Origin: Methanosarcinales archaeon
GTDB lineage: Archaea; Halobacteriota; Syntropharchaeia; Alkanophagales; Methanospirareceae
Assembly (NCBI GenBank): GCA_009618475.1
Contig: WJOV01000117.1
Span: 1 to 13,226, forward strand
Reading direction: 5' to 3'
Length of the DNA stretch: 13,226 nucleotides
The notes beneath the pieces were generated by a model. It made no database searches. It had not been told where the DNA came from and worked only from the letters and a program-made list of their open reading frames with translations. Positions 7,199-12,992 of the stretch are shown here, piece after piece; within the stretch, counting starts at the first letter, position 1, and each line of letters begins with the position of its first letter. A program made the position numbers and the translations under genes.

Positions 7199-8608
7199 AT
7201 GGCAAAAAAGATTGTTATAGTTGGTGGAGGCATTGCCGGGATATCCGTGTTGAGGAACTTACTTGCAAGGAAGGACGAAGTAGAAGGGGGGATGGACTTA
7301 ACGCTAATAAAGCGAGAGAAGAGCGGCTGGGTGTCCACTTGTGGATTGCCTTTTGCTTTGCGTGGCTGGTATGAGATAGATAGGACAGAGATAAACAAGC
7401 CGCAGTTTTTCCTCGATCAGGGCGTTGATTTCAGAGTCGAGACAGAAGTAACGAAGCTAAATTTGGAGGGGAGTAGCGTGACGCTCAAAACGGGCGAGGT
7501 GCGAAAATACGATTATCTCGTTATTGCAACCGGTAGAAAACCATCCGTGCCGGCAGCGGTAGCGGAAACAGAGATTGAAGGCGTTTATACGTTTAATAAC
7601 GAAGATGATGCGAGGAAAATAGAAGCGGTGATGAACGCAGAGGGTGTGAAAAACGCTTTTGTCCGTGGTCGTGGCATAATAGGGCTGCAAGCCGCAGTGG
7701 CTTTCTCAGAAAAGGGATTGGAAACAACAGTTCTTGGTGGACCTCCTTCTTTGCTGCCTTCCAGTTTAGACCCGGATATGGGCGATATGGTGAAGGAGTG
7801 GTTGGAGAAGCAGGGAATAAAGCTCATTCTTGAGCGGAAAGAGATAACCGCGTTAAAAGGAGACGGGGGACGCGTGAAATCCGTGGTGATAGGCAATGGG
7901 GGAGAGGAGGAAGGAATTCCTGCGGATGTGGTCGTTATTGCAAAGGGAATGAACCCGAATACCGAACTTGTGAGGGATGCCGGGATAGAAACAGGAGAAA
8001 GTCGTGGAATAGTCACGGACAGTGTAATGCACGTTAAAAAAGGGCGTGGATACATGAAAAATGTATATGCAGTCGGCGATTGCACCGAAGTTGTAGATGG
8101 CATCACGCATCGTCCAAGATTGAGTCAATTAGCATCCACCGCAGTAGTTCAGGCGAAGGTCATCACAGATAACGTACTCAGTGATGTCACAGGACAGCCA
8201 GCCTTATATTCTTCTTACGAGCCTTGTTTGAGTCCAACCGTAGCAGATATAGGTGGTTTGCTGGCTGGGTCTGTGGGTGTGACATCAGAGGCAGCGGCAA
8301 GGGCAGGTATAAAAGCGGTAAGTGGTAAGGCAACGAAACTCATAAAGGCGCGATACTTCCCAGGTGCGAAGCCTCTCACGTTGAAATTGATCTTCGATGC
8401 ATATACCAAGAAATTGATAGGGGCGCAGATGGTCGGCGAAGCTACTGTTGCGGAACGTGTAAACGAGTTGGAAGTTTCTATACGTACAGGTATAACCGCA
8501 GAGGAGATGCGAAATACGGAGCGATGCTACGACCCCTCGCTGGCTTTGCTGGCAGATGCGACGATAGAAGCAGCGGAAAAGGCTTTGGGAATCACACCAG
8601 TCTCTTAA
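7199..8608 (+). CDS. FAD-dependent pyridine nucleotide-disulfide oxidoreductase (CoA-disulfide/NADH oxidase/persulfide reductase type)
   Basis: The 469-residue protein has the full two-dinucleotide-fold layout: FAD motif VIVGGGIAGIS (6-16), a single redox cysteine Cys48 in STCGLPFAL (46-54) as in CoA-disulfide reductases, NADH oxidases and NADH-dependent persulfide reductases, YDYLVIATGRKP (104-115), an NAD(P)H site GRGIIG (157-162), a second FAD motif NVYAVGDCTEV (288-298), and a C-terminal dimerisation domain (about 335-469) with AQMVGE and PSLALLADA. It therefore probably reduces a disulfide, persulfide, polysulfide or oxygen with NAD(P)H; the sequence does not say which. The start is well supported by GGGGGTGAAGGTGAAAG directly before the ATG. 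A DsrE-like gene converges on it with a 21-bp gap, which is mildly suggestive of sulfur chemistry. Confidence 0.88.
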   Translation: MAKKIVIVGGGIAGISVLRNLLARKDEVEGGMDLTLIKREKSGWVSTCGLPFALRGWYEIDRTEINKPQFFLDQGVDFRVETEVTKLNLEGSSVTLKTGEVRKYDYLVIATGRKPSVPAAVAETEIEGVYTFNNEDDARKIEAVMNAEGVKNAFVRGRGIIGLQAAVAFSEKGLETTVLGGPPSLLPSSLDPDMGDMVKEWLEKQGIKLILERKEITALKGDGGRVKSVVIGNGGEEEGIPADVVVIAKGMNPNTELVRDAGIETGESRGIVTDSVMHVKKGRGYMKNVYAVGDCTEVVDGITHRPRLSQLASTAVVQAKVITDNVLSDVTGQPALYSSYEPCLSPTVADIGGLLAGSVGVTSEAAARAGIKAVSGKATKLIKARYFPGAKPLTLKLIFDAYTKKLIGAQMVGEATVAERVNELEVSIRTGITAEEMRNTERCYDPSLALLADATIEAAEKALGITPVS

Positions 8609-8629
8609 GCCTTTTCTTTTATTTTTTAT

Positions 8630-9034
8630 TCAAAGCGTGATAACCTTCTTCGCCTTACCTAATTCTGCCAGCAGGTCTGCCAATTCAAGCTTCTGTAGAC
8701 CTTCAGGGATTTTAAATCCCGGTGGTTTCCCTCCCAGGAGTTTCATCCAGGCATAGCAAGCAAATAGAGGCACTCCTGCACTGTTTGCCATTTTTATCAG
8801 TTCAAAAGGGTCTGAAGAGATACCCATCCCCGCTGCATTTTTCTTTATATCTTCCGCATATCCCTCTAACCCCGGGGCATACCTGTACTTCTTATCCACA
8901 AGCGCTGCCAATCCCTCTTGCATGAACACTACCGCTATATCCTCCCCTGCCTTCTTCCCATTTGTAGCGACGATAAGAGTACTCAAATAGGAGTTTATCG
9001 TTCCCTCCTTACAGAGTATTAAGGTCTCAGCCAT
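8630..9034 (-). CDS. DsrE/DsrF-like family small protein
   Basis: This 134-residue alpha/beta protein belongs to the DsrE/TusD-like fold family, whose members often carry sulfur as a cysteine persulfide or act as small redox partners. Visible features: first strand ETLILCKEG (3-11), IAVVFMQEGLAALVD (33-47), PFELIKMANSAGVPLFACYAWMKLLG (76-101) with Cys93 at the position of the family's reactive cysteine, and a C-terminal LADLLAELGKAKKVITL. An ATG four codons upstream (9046) is possible, but I choose the ATG at 9034. GGTGAT, matching the 3' end of archaeal 16S rRNA, lies five bases before it, and the protein then begins right at the first strand. It may work with the convergent disulfide reductase; that is inference from neighbourhood only. 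Confidence 0.78.
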   Translation of the reverse strand: MAETLILCKEGTINSYLSTLIVATNGKKAGEDIAVVFMQEGLAALVDKKYRYAPGLEGYAEDIKKNAAGMGISSDPFELIKMANSAGVPLFACYAWMKLLGGKPPGFKIPEGLQKLELADLLAELGKAKKVITL

Positions 9035-9067
9035 TTTTATCACCATCTAAGATGTGTGTTTCATCAG

Positions 9068-9075
9068 TTTATAAA
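9068..9075 (-). promoter_or_regulatory. TATA box for the DsrE-like gene
   Basis: On the minus strand the 70-bp gap upstream of the gene reads AAAAACTTTATAAACTG. TTTATAAA is a consensus archaeal TATA box with an A-rich flank. It predicts a transcription start near 9045-9047 and a leader of about 12 nt that contains only the GGTGAT ribosome binding site. This agrees with the ATG at 9034 rather than 9046. Confidence 0.5.
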
Positions 9076-9104
9076 GTTTTTGATATTTCGCTCCGGGACA
9101 AAGT

Positions 9105-9758
9105 CTACAAAATATCTTCAATCAGCCGCTTCGCCCACTTCAACTTCTTCTTTTTTCTCTCACTTATGTGCTTATCCTCGAAATCAAACCCTATGAGTTC
9201 TATTTCCTTCGCACCAAATTCCTTCGCCAGAAATACACACCTGTCGCCATCCGTGAACCCGCCGAAGTTGTGCACGTTACGAAGTGGCTCGCTCTGCGTT
9301 GTGCATATCACATTCGCGTTTAATGCGGGCAATACCTTCTTCAGCATCTCTATGTTGTCACCGTGCGCATGCACCACGATTATCGAACCAAGCCTGTTTG
9401 CATGGATTATATCCGCGACGTCCCCGTCAAGGTCGGTAACCACGAGGTCGGGTATTATGACGTTGCGTAGAAGGACAGAAGTGGCACCATCCGCAGCTAT
9501 CACACGAGAAGAGGAAGAAATATTGAGCTCTTTTTCCCTCTCTCTTATATCACGCTCCAGACAGGGTGCATTGCCACAAATTATTACTCTTTTCCCTTTT
9601 ATTCGCTTTTCTATCTCTTGTTTTACGTTTTTCCTTACCCTTCCTTTTCGGGTTATTATCTCTAATGCCACCCTCGCCGCTTCATCGTCTTTTTCTCTAT
9701 CGAATCCAAAATCTTCCAATATCTTCTCGTATATCGGCTCCCAATCACTATACTTCAT
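9105..9758 (-). CDS. mptE: 6-hydroxymethyl-7,8-dihydropterin pyrophosphokinase (MptE)
   Basis: MptE adds pyrophosphate to 6-hydroxymethyl-7,8-dihydropterin, a step in archaeal (tetrahydromethano)pterin synthesis. It replaces bacterial FolK and belongs to a DUF115-type family. Signatures: KRVIICGNAPCLERDI (56-71), VIAADGATSVLL (86-97), IPDLVVTDLDGDV (102-114), the HAHGDN motif (130-135), QSEPLRNVHNFGGFTDGDRCVFLA (155-178) and IELIGFDFED (186-195). At 217 residues it is close to the usual length. The acidic DLDGD and the HAHGDN motifs, expected to hold Mg-ATP, are intact. The ATG at 9758 has GGGAG eight bases upstream. It stands alone, divergent from the RCK-DHH gene and 70 bp upstream of the DsrE-like gene on the same strand. 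Confidence 0.93.
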   Translation of the reverse strand: MKYSDWEPIYEKILEDFGFDREKDDEAARVALEIITRKGRVRKNVKQEIEKRIKGKRVIICGNAPCLERDIREREKELNISSSSRVIAADGATSVLLRNVIIPDLVVTDLDGDVADIIHANRLGSIIVVHAHGDNIEMLKKVLPALNANVICTTQSEPLRNVHNFGGFTDGDRCVFLAKEFGAKEIELIGFDFEDKHISERKKKKLKWAKRLIEDIL

Positions 9759-9811
9759 ATCAAACTCCCGTTAAAAACCGAAAGGTTAATCAATGAAAAA
9801 GAAAGGAAAAG

Positions 9812-9819
9812 TTTAAAAG
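9812..9819 (+). promoter_or_regulatory. TATA box for the RCK-DHH gene
   Basis: The 96-bp divergent gap between mptE and the RCK-DHH gene contains GGAAAAGTTTAAAAGGAC. TTTAAAAG is an archaeal TATA-like box with an upstream purine BRE, about 36-43 bp before the ATG at 9855. The transcript would begin near 9842 with a short leader containing AAGGAAG. Confidence 0.45.
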
Positions 9820-9854
9820 GACATATCGGATATTACAAAAATAAGGAAGAATAA

Positions 9855-11351
9855 ATGAACGTAGAAGAAAGTAAGACAGAGCACAAGGCGAAAGGGAAAG
9901 GTAGGACGCCACGAGTAATCTTTGGTTGTGGAAGAATTGGCTATGCGGTGGCAAAGGAGTTGAAAGGGCGGGGGATAGAAGTCATCATCGTGGATATAGA
10001 TGAGAAGAAGGTGGAACTGCTGAAGGAGGAGGATTTCATTGCTTTCGCCGGTGACATAAGCGGCTCAGAGATAATCAGTAAGGTATTAAGCGAGGGTGAG
10101 CCAGAAGCGGTCTTTGTCCTGAGCAACGACAGCGAAGTGAACAAAAAAGCGGTGAAGAATGTAAATGAAAGGTTGCCTCATGCTTATTTAGTAGTGCGAG
10201 CGATTGGTCCGGAGGATAAAGAAGACTTAAAGGAGTTAGGCGTGGACGTGGTTTTGTCCATTCCGGATATAACGGCGAGAACAGCGATAGAGTATCTGGA
10301 GAGAGAGAAGTCCAGGAGGAAAGCGAAAGAATTGAGTTCAATGATAGAAGAGATAAAGGGGAGAAAGAAGGGTAAAAAGAAGTTGGGAATTGTGGTTCAC
10401 GACAGCCCGGATTCGGATGCAATCGCTTCTGCTCTTGCACTAAAGCAAATAGCAAAGCACGTGGGCGTACCTGCGGATATATTGTATCGTGGAGAAATAG
10501 GGCATCATGTAAATCGAGCTTTTGTAAACATCTTAGGAATAGCGATGAGGAGAATAGAGCATGAGGACGAATTAAAGGAATATGCTAAGTTGGCGCTTAT
10601 AGATGCCACCGTCCCGGGTGCAAACAATCCGTTGCCTCCGCCGCCGGAAGGTAATGTGAATATCATCATAGACCATCATGCGGCGAATAATAAGGGAAGC
10701 GTATATGCGGATTTTTTTGACGTCCGAACAGCGAACGGCGCGACTTCAACGATAATGACGAGGTATCTACAGGAATTGGATATACCGGTGGATAAAGTGC
10801 TGGCAACTGCACTTTTGCATGGAATAAGGACGGATACAAGCGGCTTTAAGCGAGAGACGCATCCATCAGATTTTTCCGCTGCCGCTTTCCTTCATTTAAA
10901 GGCGGATAGAGACCTTTTAGAGCAATTAGAGACGCCACCTATGTCCACAGAAATGCTGAACGTGGTAGGTGGTGCGATATTGCACAAGAAGATAAAGGGG
11001 AGCTATTTAATCACGAATGTAGGTGCAGTGGCGAATCGGGATGCAATTCCGCAGGCTGCGGATTATTTGCTCAATCTGGAAGGAATCTCAACGGTTATCG
11101 TGATGGGACTATGCGAGGATATGGTATGCGTTTCAGGAAGGAGTAAGGATGTAAGGATGAATATAGGAGATGCGTTTGTCAGGGCATTTGGGGACATAGG
11201 CTCCGCAGGAGGGCACGCTACGATGGCTGCTGCACAGATACCGCTTGGTATCTTCAGTGGTATAAAGGATAAAGATACGATTATACAACTCGTAGAAGAT
11301 GCGGTGTCAAAACGCTTCCTGTCGGTTATGAAAGAGGAAAAAAGCGAATAA
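9855..11351 (+). CDS. Fusion of RCK (TrkA-N) domain with DHH/DHHA1 phosphoesterase
   Basis: Residues 19-140 form an RCK/TrkA-N nucleotide-binding fold: VIFGCGRIGYAVAKEL with GCGRIG at 24-29 and acidic VDID (46-49). After a basic linker (150-176), a DHH phosphoesterase follows with HDSPDSDAIASALAL (182-196), ALIDAT (247-252), the name-giving DHH at 273-275 and GIRTDTSGF (323-331). The last 120 residues are DHHA1-like, ending in GSAGGHATMAAAQIP (449-463). All metal-binding motifs appear intact, so it should be an active Mn-dependent phosphodiesterase. DHH-DHHA1 proteins cleave nanoRNA, pAp or cyclic di-AMP. RCK domains sense nucleotides and control potassium transport, so a c-di-AMP or NAD-linked signalling role is attractive but unproven. 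Such fusions occur elsewhere in archaea. It converges on the DUF424 gene with an 8-bp gap. The N-terminal 18 residues are charged and probably disordered. Confidence 0.92.
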   Translation: MNVEESKTEHKAKGKGRTPRVIFGCGRIGYAVAKELKGRGIEVIIVDIDEKKVELLKEEDFIAFAGDISGSEIISKVLSEGEPEAVFVLSNDSEVNKKAVKNVNERLPHAYLVVRAIGPEDKEDLKELGVDVVLSIPDITARTAIEYLEREKSRRKAKELSSMIEEIKGRKKGKKKLGIVVHDSPDSDAIASALALKQIAKHVGVPADILYRGEIGHHVNRAFVNILGIAMRRIEHEDELKEYAKLALIDATVPGANNPLPPPPEGNVNIIIDHHAANNKGSVYADFFDVRTANGATSTIMTRYLQELDIPVDKVLATALLHGIRTDTSGFKRETHPSDFSAAAFLHLKADRDLLEQLETPPMSTEMLNVVGGAILHKKIKGSYLITNVGAVANRDAIPQAADYLLNLEGISTVIVMGLCEDMVCVSGRSKDVRMNIGDAFVRAFGDIGSAGGHATMAAAQIPLGIFSGIKDKDTIIQLVEDAVSKRFLSVMKEEKSE

Positions 11352-11359
11352 AAACTTTT

Positions 11360-11668
11360 TTAGAATTTTACCATCTGGGCATGTGGCACGCCATTCACGG
11401 AAATTACATTGGCTTCTTCGATAAAATCGTTGTCTAATGCGCATTTTATTGCTCTTTCACCTACTAAATTCGCTATGGTTGCGTGTTTCAAGGAATCCAC
11501 CACTTCTCTTTCGGTTGCTTCTTCACCTTTATAAAAACTTTCCGAGATTTTCAGGAGAAGACCGTCGCCTTCAAAACTTTCCCCTATCAACTCCGTATCG
11601 CATACTGCCACCATTATGTCCGCGCCGAAGTTATACTTCTTTACGTATATCTTTTTTTGGGTGCTCAC
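11360..11668 (-). CDS. DUF424 family archaeal protein
   Basis: This 102-residue protein matches the archaeal DUF424 family, whose function is unknown. The family signature is at the C-terminus: HATIANLVGERAIKCALDNDFIEEANVISVNGVPHAQ, with IANLVGERA (67-75) and NGVPHAQ (92-98). The N-terminal half has MVAVCDTELIG (19-29) and LLLKISESFYKGEEATEREVV. The start is a GTG at 11668; no ATG lies upstream in frame before the region turns AT-rich, and the first internal ATG would delete a conserved strand. No clear Shine-Dalgarno is seen, so it may be leaderless. It is transcribed away from the tRNA-Ile. Confidence 0.85.
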   Translation of the reverse strand: MSTQKKIYVKKYNFGADIMVAVCDTELIGESFEGDGLLLKISESFYKGEEATEREVVDSLKHATIANLVGERAIKCALDNDFIEEANVISVNGVPHAQMVKF

Positions 11669-11743
11669 AATAAATAAAGAATAAGTTATCTTAAAATCAA
11701 ATTAAATTAGATTAGAGGGTAATAATTAGTATAGCTAAGTAGG

Positions 11744-11751
11744 TAAATATA
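11744..11751 (+). promoter_or_regulatory. TATA box for tRNA-Ile
   Basis: The sequence AGGTAAATATACCCC about 30-37 bp upstream of the mature tRNA 5' end contains TAAATATA, a strong archaeal TATA box. It places the transcription start a few bases upstream of the tRNA, as is usual for archaeal tRNA genes. Confidence 0.5.
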
Positions 11752-11780
11752 CCCCTATTGGCTATTCTCAATTTAGAAAA

Positions 11781-11855
11781 GGGCTCGTAGCTTAGTCTGG
11801 TTGGAGCGCTCGGCTGATAACCGAGAGGTCCGGAGTTCAAATCTCCGCGGGACCA
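11781..11855 (+). tRNA. tRNA-Ile, anticodon GAT
   Basis: A 75-nt cloverleaf can be folded by hand. D stem GCTT/GAGC; anticodon stem CTCGG/CCGAG with loop CTGATAA giving anticodon GAT; five-base variable region AGGTC; T stem CGGAG/CTCCG with loop TTCAAAT; acceptor GGGCTCG/CGGGACC; discriminator A. CCA is not encoded and no intron is present. The acceptor stem has a G3-A70 mismatch and a T5-G68 wobble, which is unusual for an otherwise textbook tRNA. A T5CT5 tract starts five bases after the 3' end. Confidence 0.93.
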
Positions 11856-11857
11856 TC

Positions 11858-11905
11858 AACACTTTTTCTTTTTAGAAAAAAGAAAACCTGTGCTAAAAGA
11901 AAAAG
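11858..11905 (+). repeat. Dispersed 46-bp repeat, copy A, with T5CT5 terminator tract (after tRNA-Ile)
   Basis: From 11860 to 11905 the sequence matches 12794-12839 at 43 of 46 positions. Its first 22 bases (from 11858) are identical to the minus strand after hdrA (367-388). It starts with CACTTTTTCTTTTTAG and ends with CTAAAAGAAAAAG. These two ends are inverted repeats of each other, with one extra T, so the RNA can form an A/U-rich hairpin around a loop containing CCTGTG. It probably terminates tRNA-Ile transcription. Conservation of the loop sequence beyond what termination needs suggests a mobile or copied origin. Confidence 0.7.
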
Positions 11906-12041
11906 TCGAAAAATCAGACGTGGACATCGCCGCAGTGGTTGCCGATGAACTAATCCGAACAGAGTTGAGAATAGCCTGGACGAACTTCTGTTTCAAATCC
12001 TCAAGGAGAAAAGCGAGCTTATAATATTCCAGTGCTCGTAA
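11890..12041 (+). pseudogene. Frameshifted remnant of an unidentified gene
   Basis: From the GTG at 11890 one frame reads VLKEKVEKSDVDIAAVVADELIRTELRIA, then runs on as poor sequence to a stop at 12022-12024. From about 11973 another frame continues sensibly as SLDELLFQILKEKSELIIFQCS with a stop at 12039-12041; that frame is closed upstream by a stop at 11946-11948. Together they look like one C-terminal coding segment broken by a frameshift between about 11949 and 12010. The first codons overlap the end of repeat copy A, which could have cut off the rest. I do not recognise the family. Chance open frames are the alternative. Confidence 0.3.
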
Positions 12042-12078
12042 GATTGAAGTTAGAGAAAATTATAATAAAGTGTCCTTC

Positions 12079-12088
12079 TTTTATAAAG
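12079..12088 (+). promoter_or_regulatory. Probable TATA box for ribH
   Basis: CTTTTATAAAGTT lies about 45-54 bp upstream of the ribH ATG. Transcription would start near 12108-12112, leaving a leader that includes AAGGAG. A second AT-rich box (TTTATAAT, 12102-12109) lies closer but would leave almost no leader and would lose the ribosome binding site. Confidence 0.45.
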
Positions 12089-12132
12089 TTCAAACAGTTT
12101 ATTTATAATCAAAGAATAGAAAGGAGTTAAAA

Positions 12133-12564
12133 ATGGTAAAAGAAGAAGAGATAAAACTGGGTTTTGTCGTGTCAGAGTTCCACCGCGACATTACGTACCA
12201 AATGGAGATACTGGGTAGGGAGCATGCAGAGTTTCTCGGTGCGAAAGTTTCTATCACTTTATACACGCCGGGAACCTTTGACATGCCGTTAGCAGTGAAG
12301 AAAATGCTAACCGATGAAGAAGTAGATGCCGTGGTTACCCTGGGATGTATAATAGAAGGTGCAACGGAGCATGACGAAGCGATAGCATCGCAGCTAACGA
12401 GGAAGATAATGGACCTTTCGCTGGAGTATGGAAAACCAGTGGCTTTGGGCGTATCAGGACCGGGGATGACGAGATTAGAAGCGCAAGAAAGGGTAGATTA
12501 TGCAAAAAGAGCGGTAGAAGCGGCAGTGAAGATGGTGAAGCGGTTTAGGGGTTTAGAAGGTTAG
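12133..12564 (+). CDS. ribH: 6,7-dimethyl-8-ribityllumazine synthase
   Basis: RibH condenses 5-amino-6-ribitylamino-uracil with dihydroxybutanone phosphate to lumazine, the penultimate step of riboflavin synthesis. It assembles into 60-mer shells or pentamers. Archaeal signatures are complete: LGFVVSEFHRDIT (9-21), TPGTFDMPLAVKKML (45-59), DAVVTLGCIIEGATEHDE (65-82) with catalytic His80, and PVALGVSGPGMTRLEAQERV (102-121). The length of 143 is normal for archaea. The ATG is preceded by AAGGAGTTAAAA, a clear ribosome binding site. The last codons (residues 138-143 and the TAG stop) are made of three units of an 8-bp repeat that continues beyond the gene. The protein tail KRFRGLEG still resembles family tails, so the function should be unaffected. 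It stands alone with its own promoter between tRNA-Ile and the repeat-rich element. Confidence 0.96.
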   Translation: MVKEEEIKLGFVVSEFHRDITYQMEILGREHAEFLGAKVSITLYTPGTFDMPLAVKKMLTDEEVDAVVTLGCIIEGATEHDEAIASQLTRKIMDLSLEYGKPVALGVSGPGMTRLEAQERVDYAKRAVEAAVKMVKRFRGLEG

Positions 12565-12604
12565 AGGTTTAGCCAGTTAGCGGTTCAGCGGTTCAGCGGT
12601 TTAG
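12541..12604 (+). repeat. Tandem octamer array, consensus CGGTTTAG, left copy
   Basis: Eight consecutive 8-bp units can be read: CGGTTTAG, GGGTTTAG, AAGGTTAG, AGGTTTAG, CCAGTTAG, CGGTTCAG, CGGTTCAG, CGGTTTAG. The first three encode the last RibH residues and its TAG stop; the rest lie beyond the gene. The same octamer in perfect form, opposite strand, recurs at 12953-12988. Units are degenerate here and identical in the right copy. Confidence 0.85.
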
Positions 12605-12647
12605 CAGCGAAAGACTAAGCGGCTGAAATGAAAAAGAATGATTGACG

Positions 12648-12830
12648 ATGCAGAATTTTAAGGAATTAAACGTGTGGCAAAAAGGGATTGAACCTGTAGC
12701 GATAGTGTACAAGATTACCGCCTCATTTCCAGAGGAAGAGAAATACAGTAATTGCTCAAAATCTTGTGGATTTCAAGCAATTAAATGCAAAATCACTTTT
12801 TCTTTTTACAAAAATGAAAACCTGTGCTAA
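12648..12830 (+). pseudogene. Truncated four-helix-bundle (S23/Avd-like) protein gene
   Basis: The ATG at 12648 opens 60 codons. The first 33 residues, including FKELNVWQKGIEPVAIVYKI and the following FPEEEKY, match the N-terminal helix of the four-helix-bundle family related to the 23S rRNA intervening-sequence protein S23 and to Avd of diversity-generating retroelements. Full members are about 115-130 residues and continue with a conserved helix around SIPSNIAEG. Here the match stops after EEEKY. The rest (SNCSKSCGFQAIKC...) is unrelated, and the last dozen codons and stop are supplied by repeat copy B. So the gene appears cut at about 12745 and the remainder lost or replaced. A TTG six bases upstream is also in frame but unlikely as the start. 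Confidence 0.6.
12749..12783 (+). repeat. Short inverted repeat at the four-helix-bundle truncation point
   Basis: TAATTGCT (12749-12756) and AGCAATTA (12776-12783) are perfect reverse complements separated by 19 bases. They begin where similarity to the four-helix-bundle family ends, so they could be the remains of a deletion or insertion junction or a small RNA hairpin. An 8-bp palindrome in AT-rich DNA can also arise by chance. Confidence 0.35.
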
Positions 12831-12839
12831 AAGAAAAAA
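12794..12839 (+). repeat. Dispersed 46-bp repeat, copy B, with T5CT5 terminator tract
   Basis: This copy matches 11860-11905 at 43 of 46 bases, in the same orientation, 934 bp away. It has the same plan: CACTTTTTCTTTTTA, then GAAAACCTGTG, then CTAAAAGAAAAA, with the ends complementary. It overlaps the end of the truncated four-helix-bundle frame. The two copies bracket ribH as direct repeats. Confidence 0.75.
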
Positions 12840-12859
12840 TAATAGTTTCTTTGGTAAAG

Positions 12860-12887
12860 CTTTCTTTCTTAAAGAAAGGTTTATTTT
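12860..12887 (+). terminator. Hairpin followed by T-rich tail
   Basis: CTTTCTTT (12860-12867) and AAAGAAAG (12871-12878) form a perfect 8-bp stem with a 3-nt loop, followed by GTTTATTTT. This resembles an intrinsic terminator, though the stem is weak in G/C. It would end transcription running out of the four-helix-bundle remnant, or of lysA if read on the other strand. Confidence 0.4.
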
Positions 12888-12952
12888 AAGCAATTTATAG
12901 CCATTGCCCGGGGTTCTTGCGCAGAGTTAAATAAAGTCCAAACCACCAACAT

Positions 12953-12988
12953 GCTAAACCGCTAAACCGCTAAACCGCTAAACCGCTT
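12953..12988 (-). repeat. Tandem octamer array, consensus CGGTTTAG, right copy
   Basis: Four identical head-to-tail units (GCTAAACC on the plus strand, GGTTTAGC on the minus strand) plus a partial fifth unit end five bases before the lysA stop at 12993. Read on the strand of lysA, the units are the same CGGTTTAG octamer that follows ribH. Perfect identity between units suggests recent expansion or homogenisation. Confidence 0.9.
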
Positions 12989-12992
12989 GAAG

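Larger units (their letters stand above)
12541..12988 (+). mobile_element. Putative octamer-bounded element carrying a four-helix-bundle gene remnant
   Basis: Two octamer arrays in inverted orientation (12541-12604 and 12953-12988) enclose about 350 bp. This contains a truncated S23/Avd-like four-helix-bundle gene, a foldback at 12749-12783, a dispersed repeat copy and a terminator-like hairpin. The composition is low in complexity and AT-rich compared with the flanking housekeeping genes ribH and lysA. Terminal inverted arrays plus an accessory gene suggest an inserted element, but no integrase or target duplication is visible, so this is inference. Confidence 0.35.

Noticed and set aside
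7585..8106. Minus-strand 173-codon open frame inside the flavoprotein gene
   Set aside because: It is antisense to the conserved NAD- and FAD-binding region of the oxidoreductase and its translation shows no family features.
9052..9774. Plus-strand 240-codon open frame
   Set aside because: It is the antisense shadow of mptE, whose PDLVVTDLDGD and HAHGDN motifs on the minus strand leave no doubt about the real coding strand.
11781..12839. Integrative element using the tRNA-Ile 3' end as attachment site with repeats A and B as att sites
   Set aside because: Copy A starts after the tRNA and copy B is not preceded by any tRNA-derived sequence. No integrase gene is present, and the interval holds the core gene ribH.
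12541..12988. CRISPR array
   Set aside because: The repeats are 8 bp, directly tandem with no unique spacers, and no cas genes are nearby.
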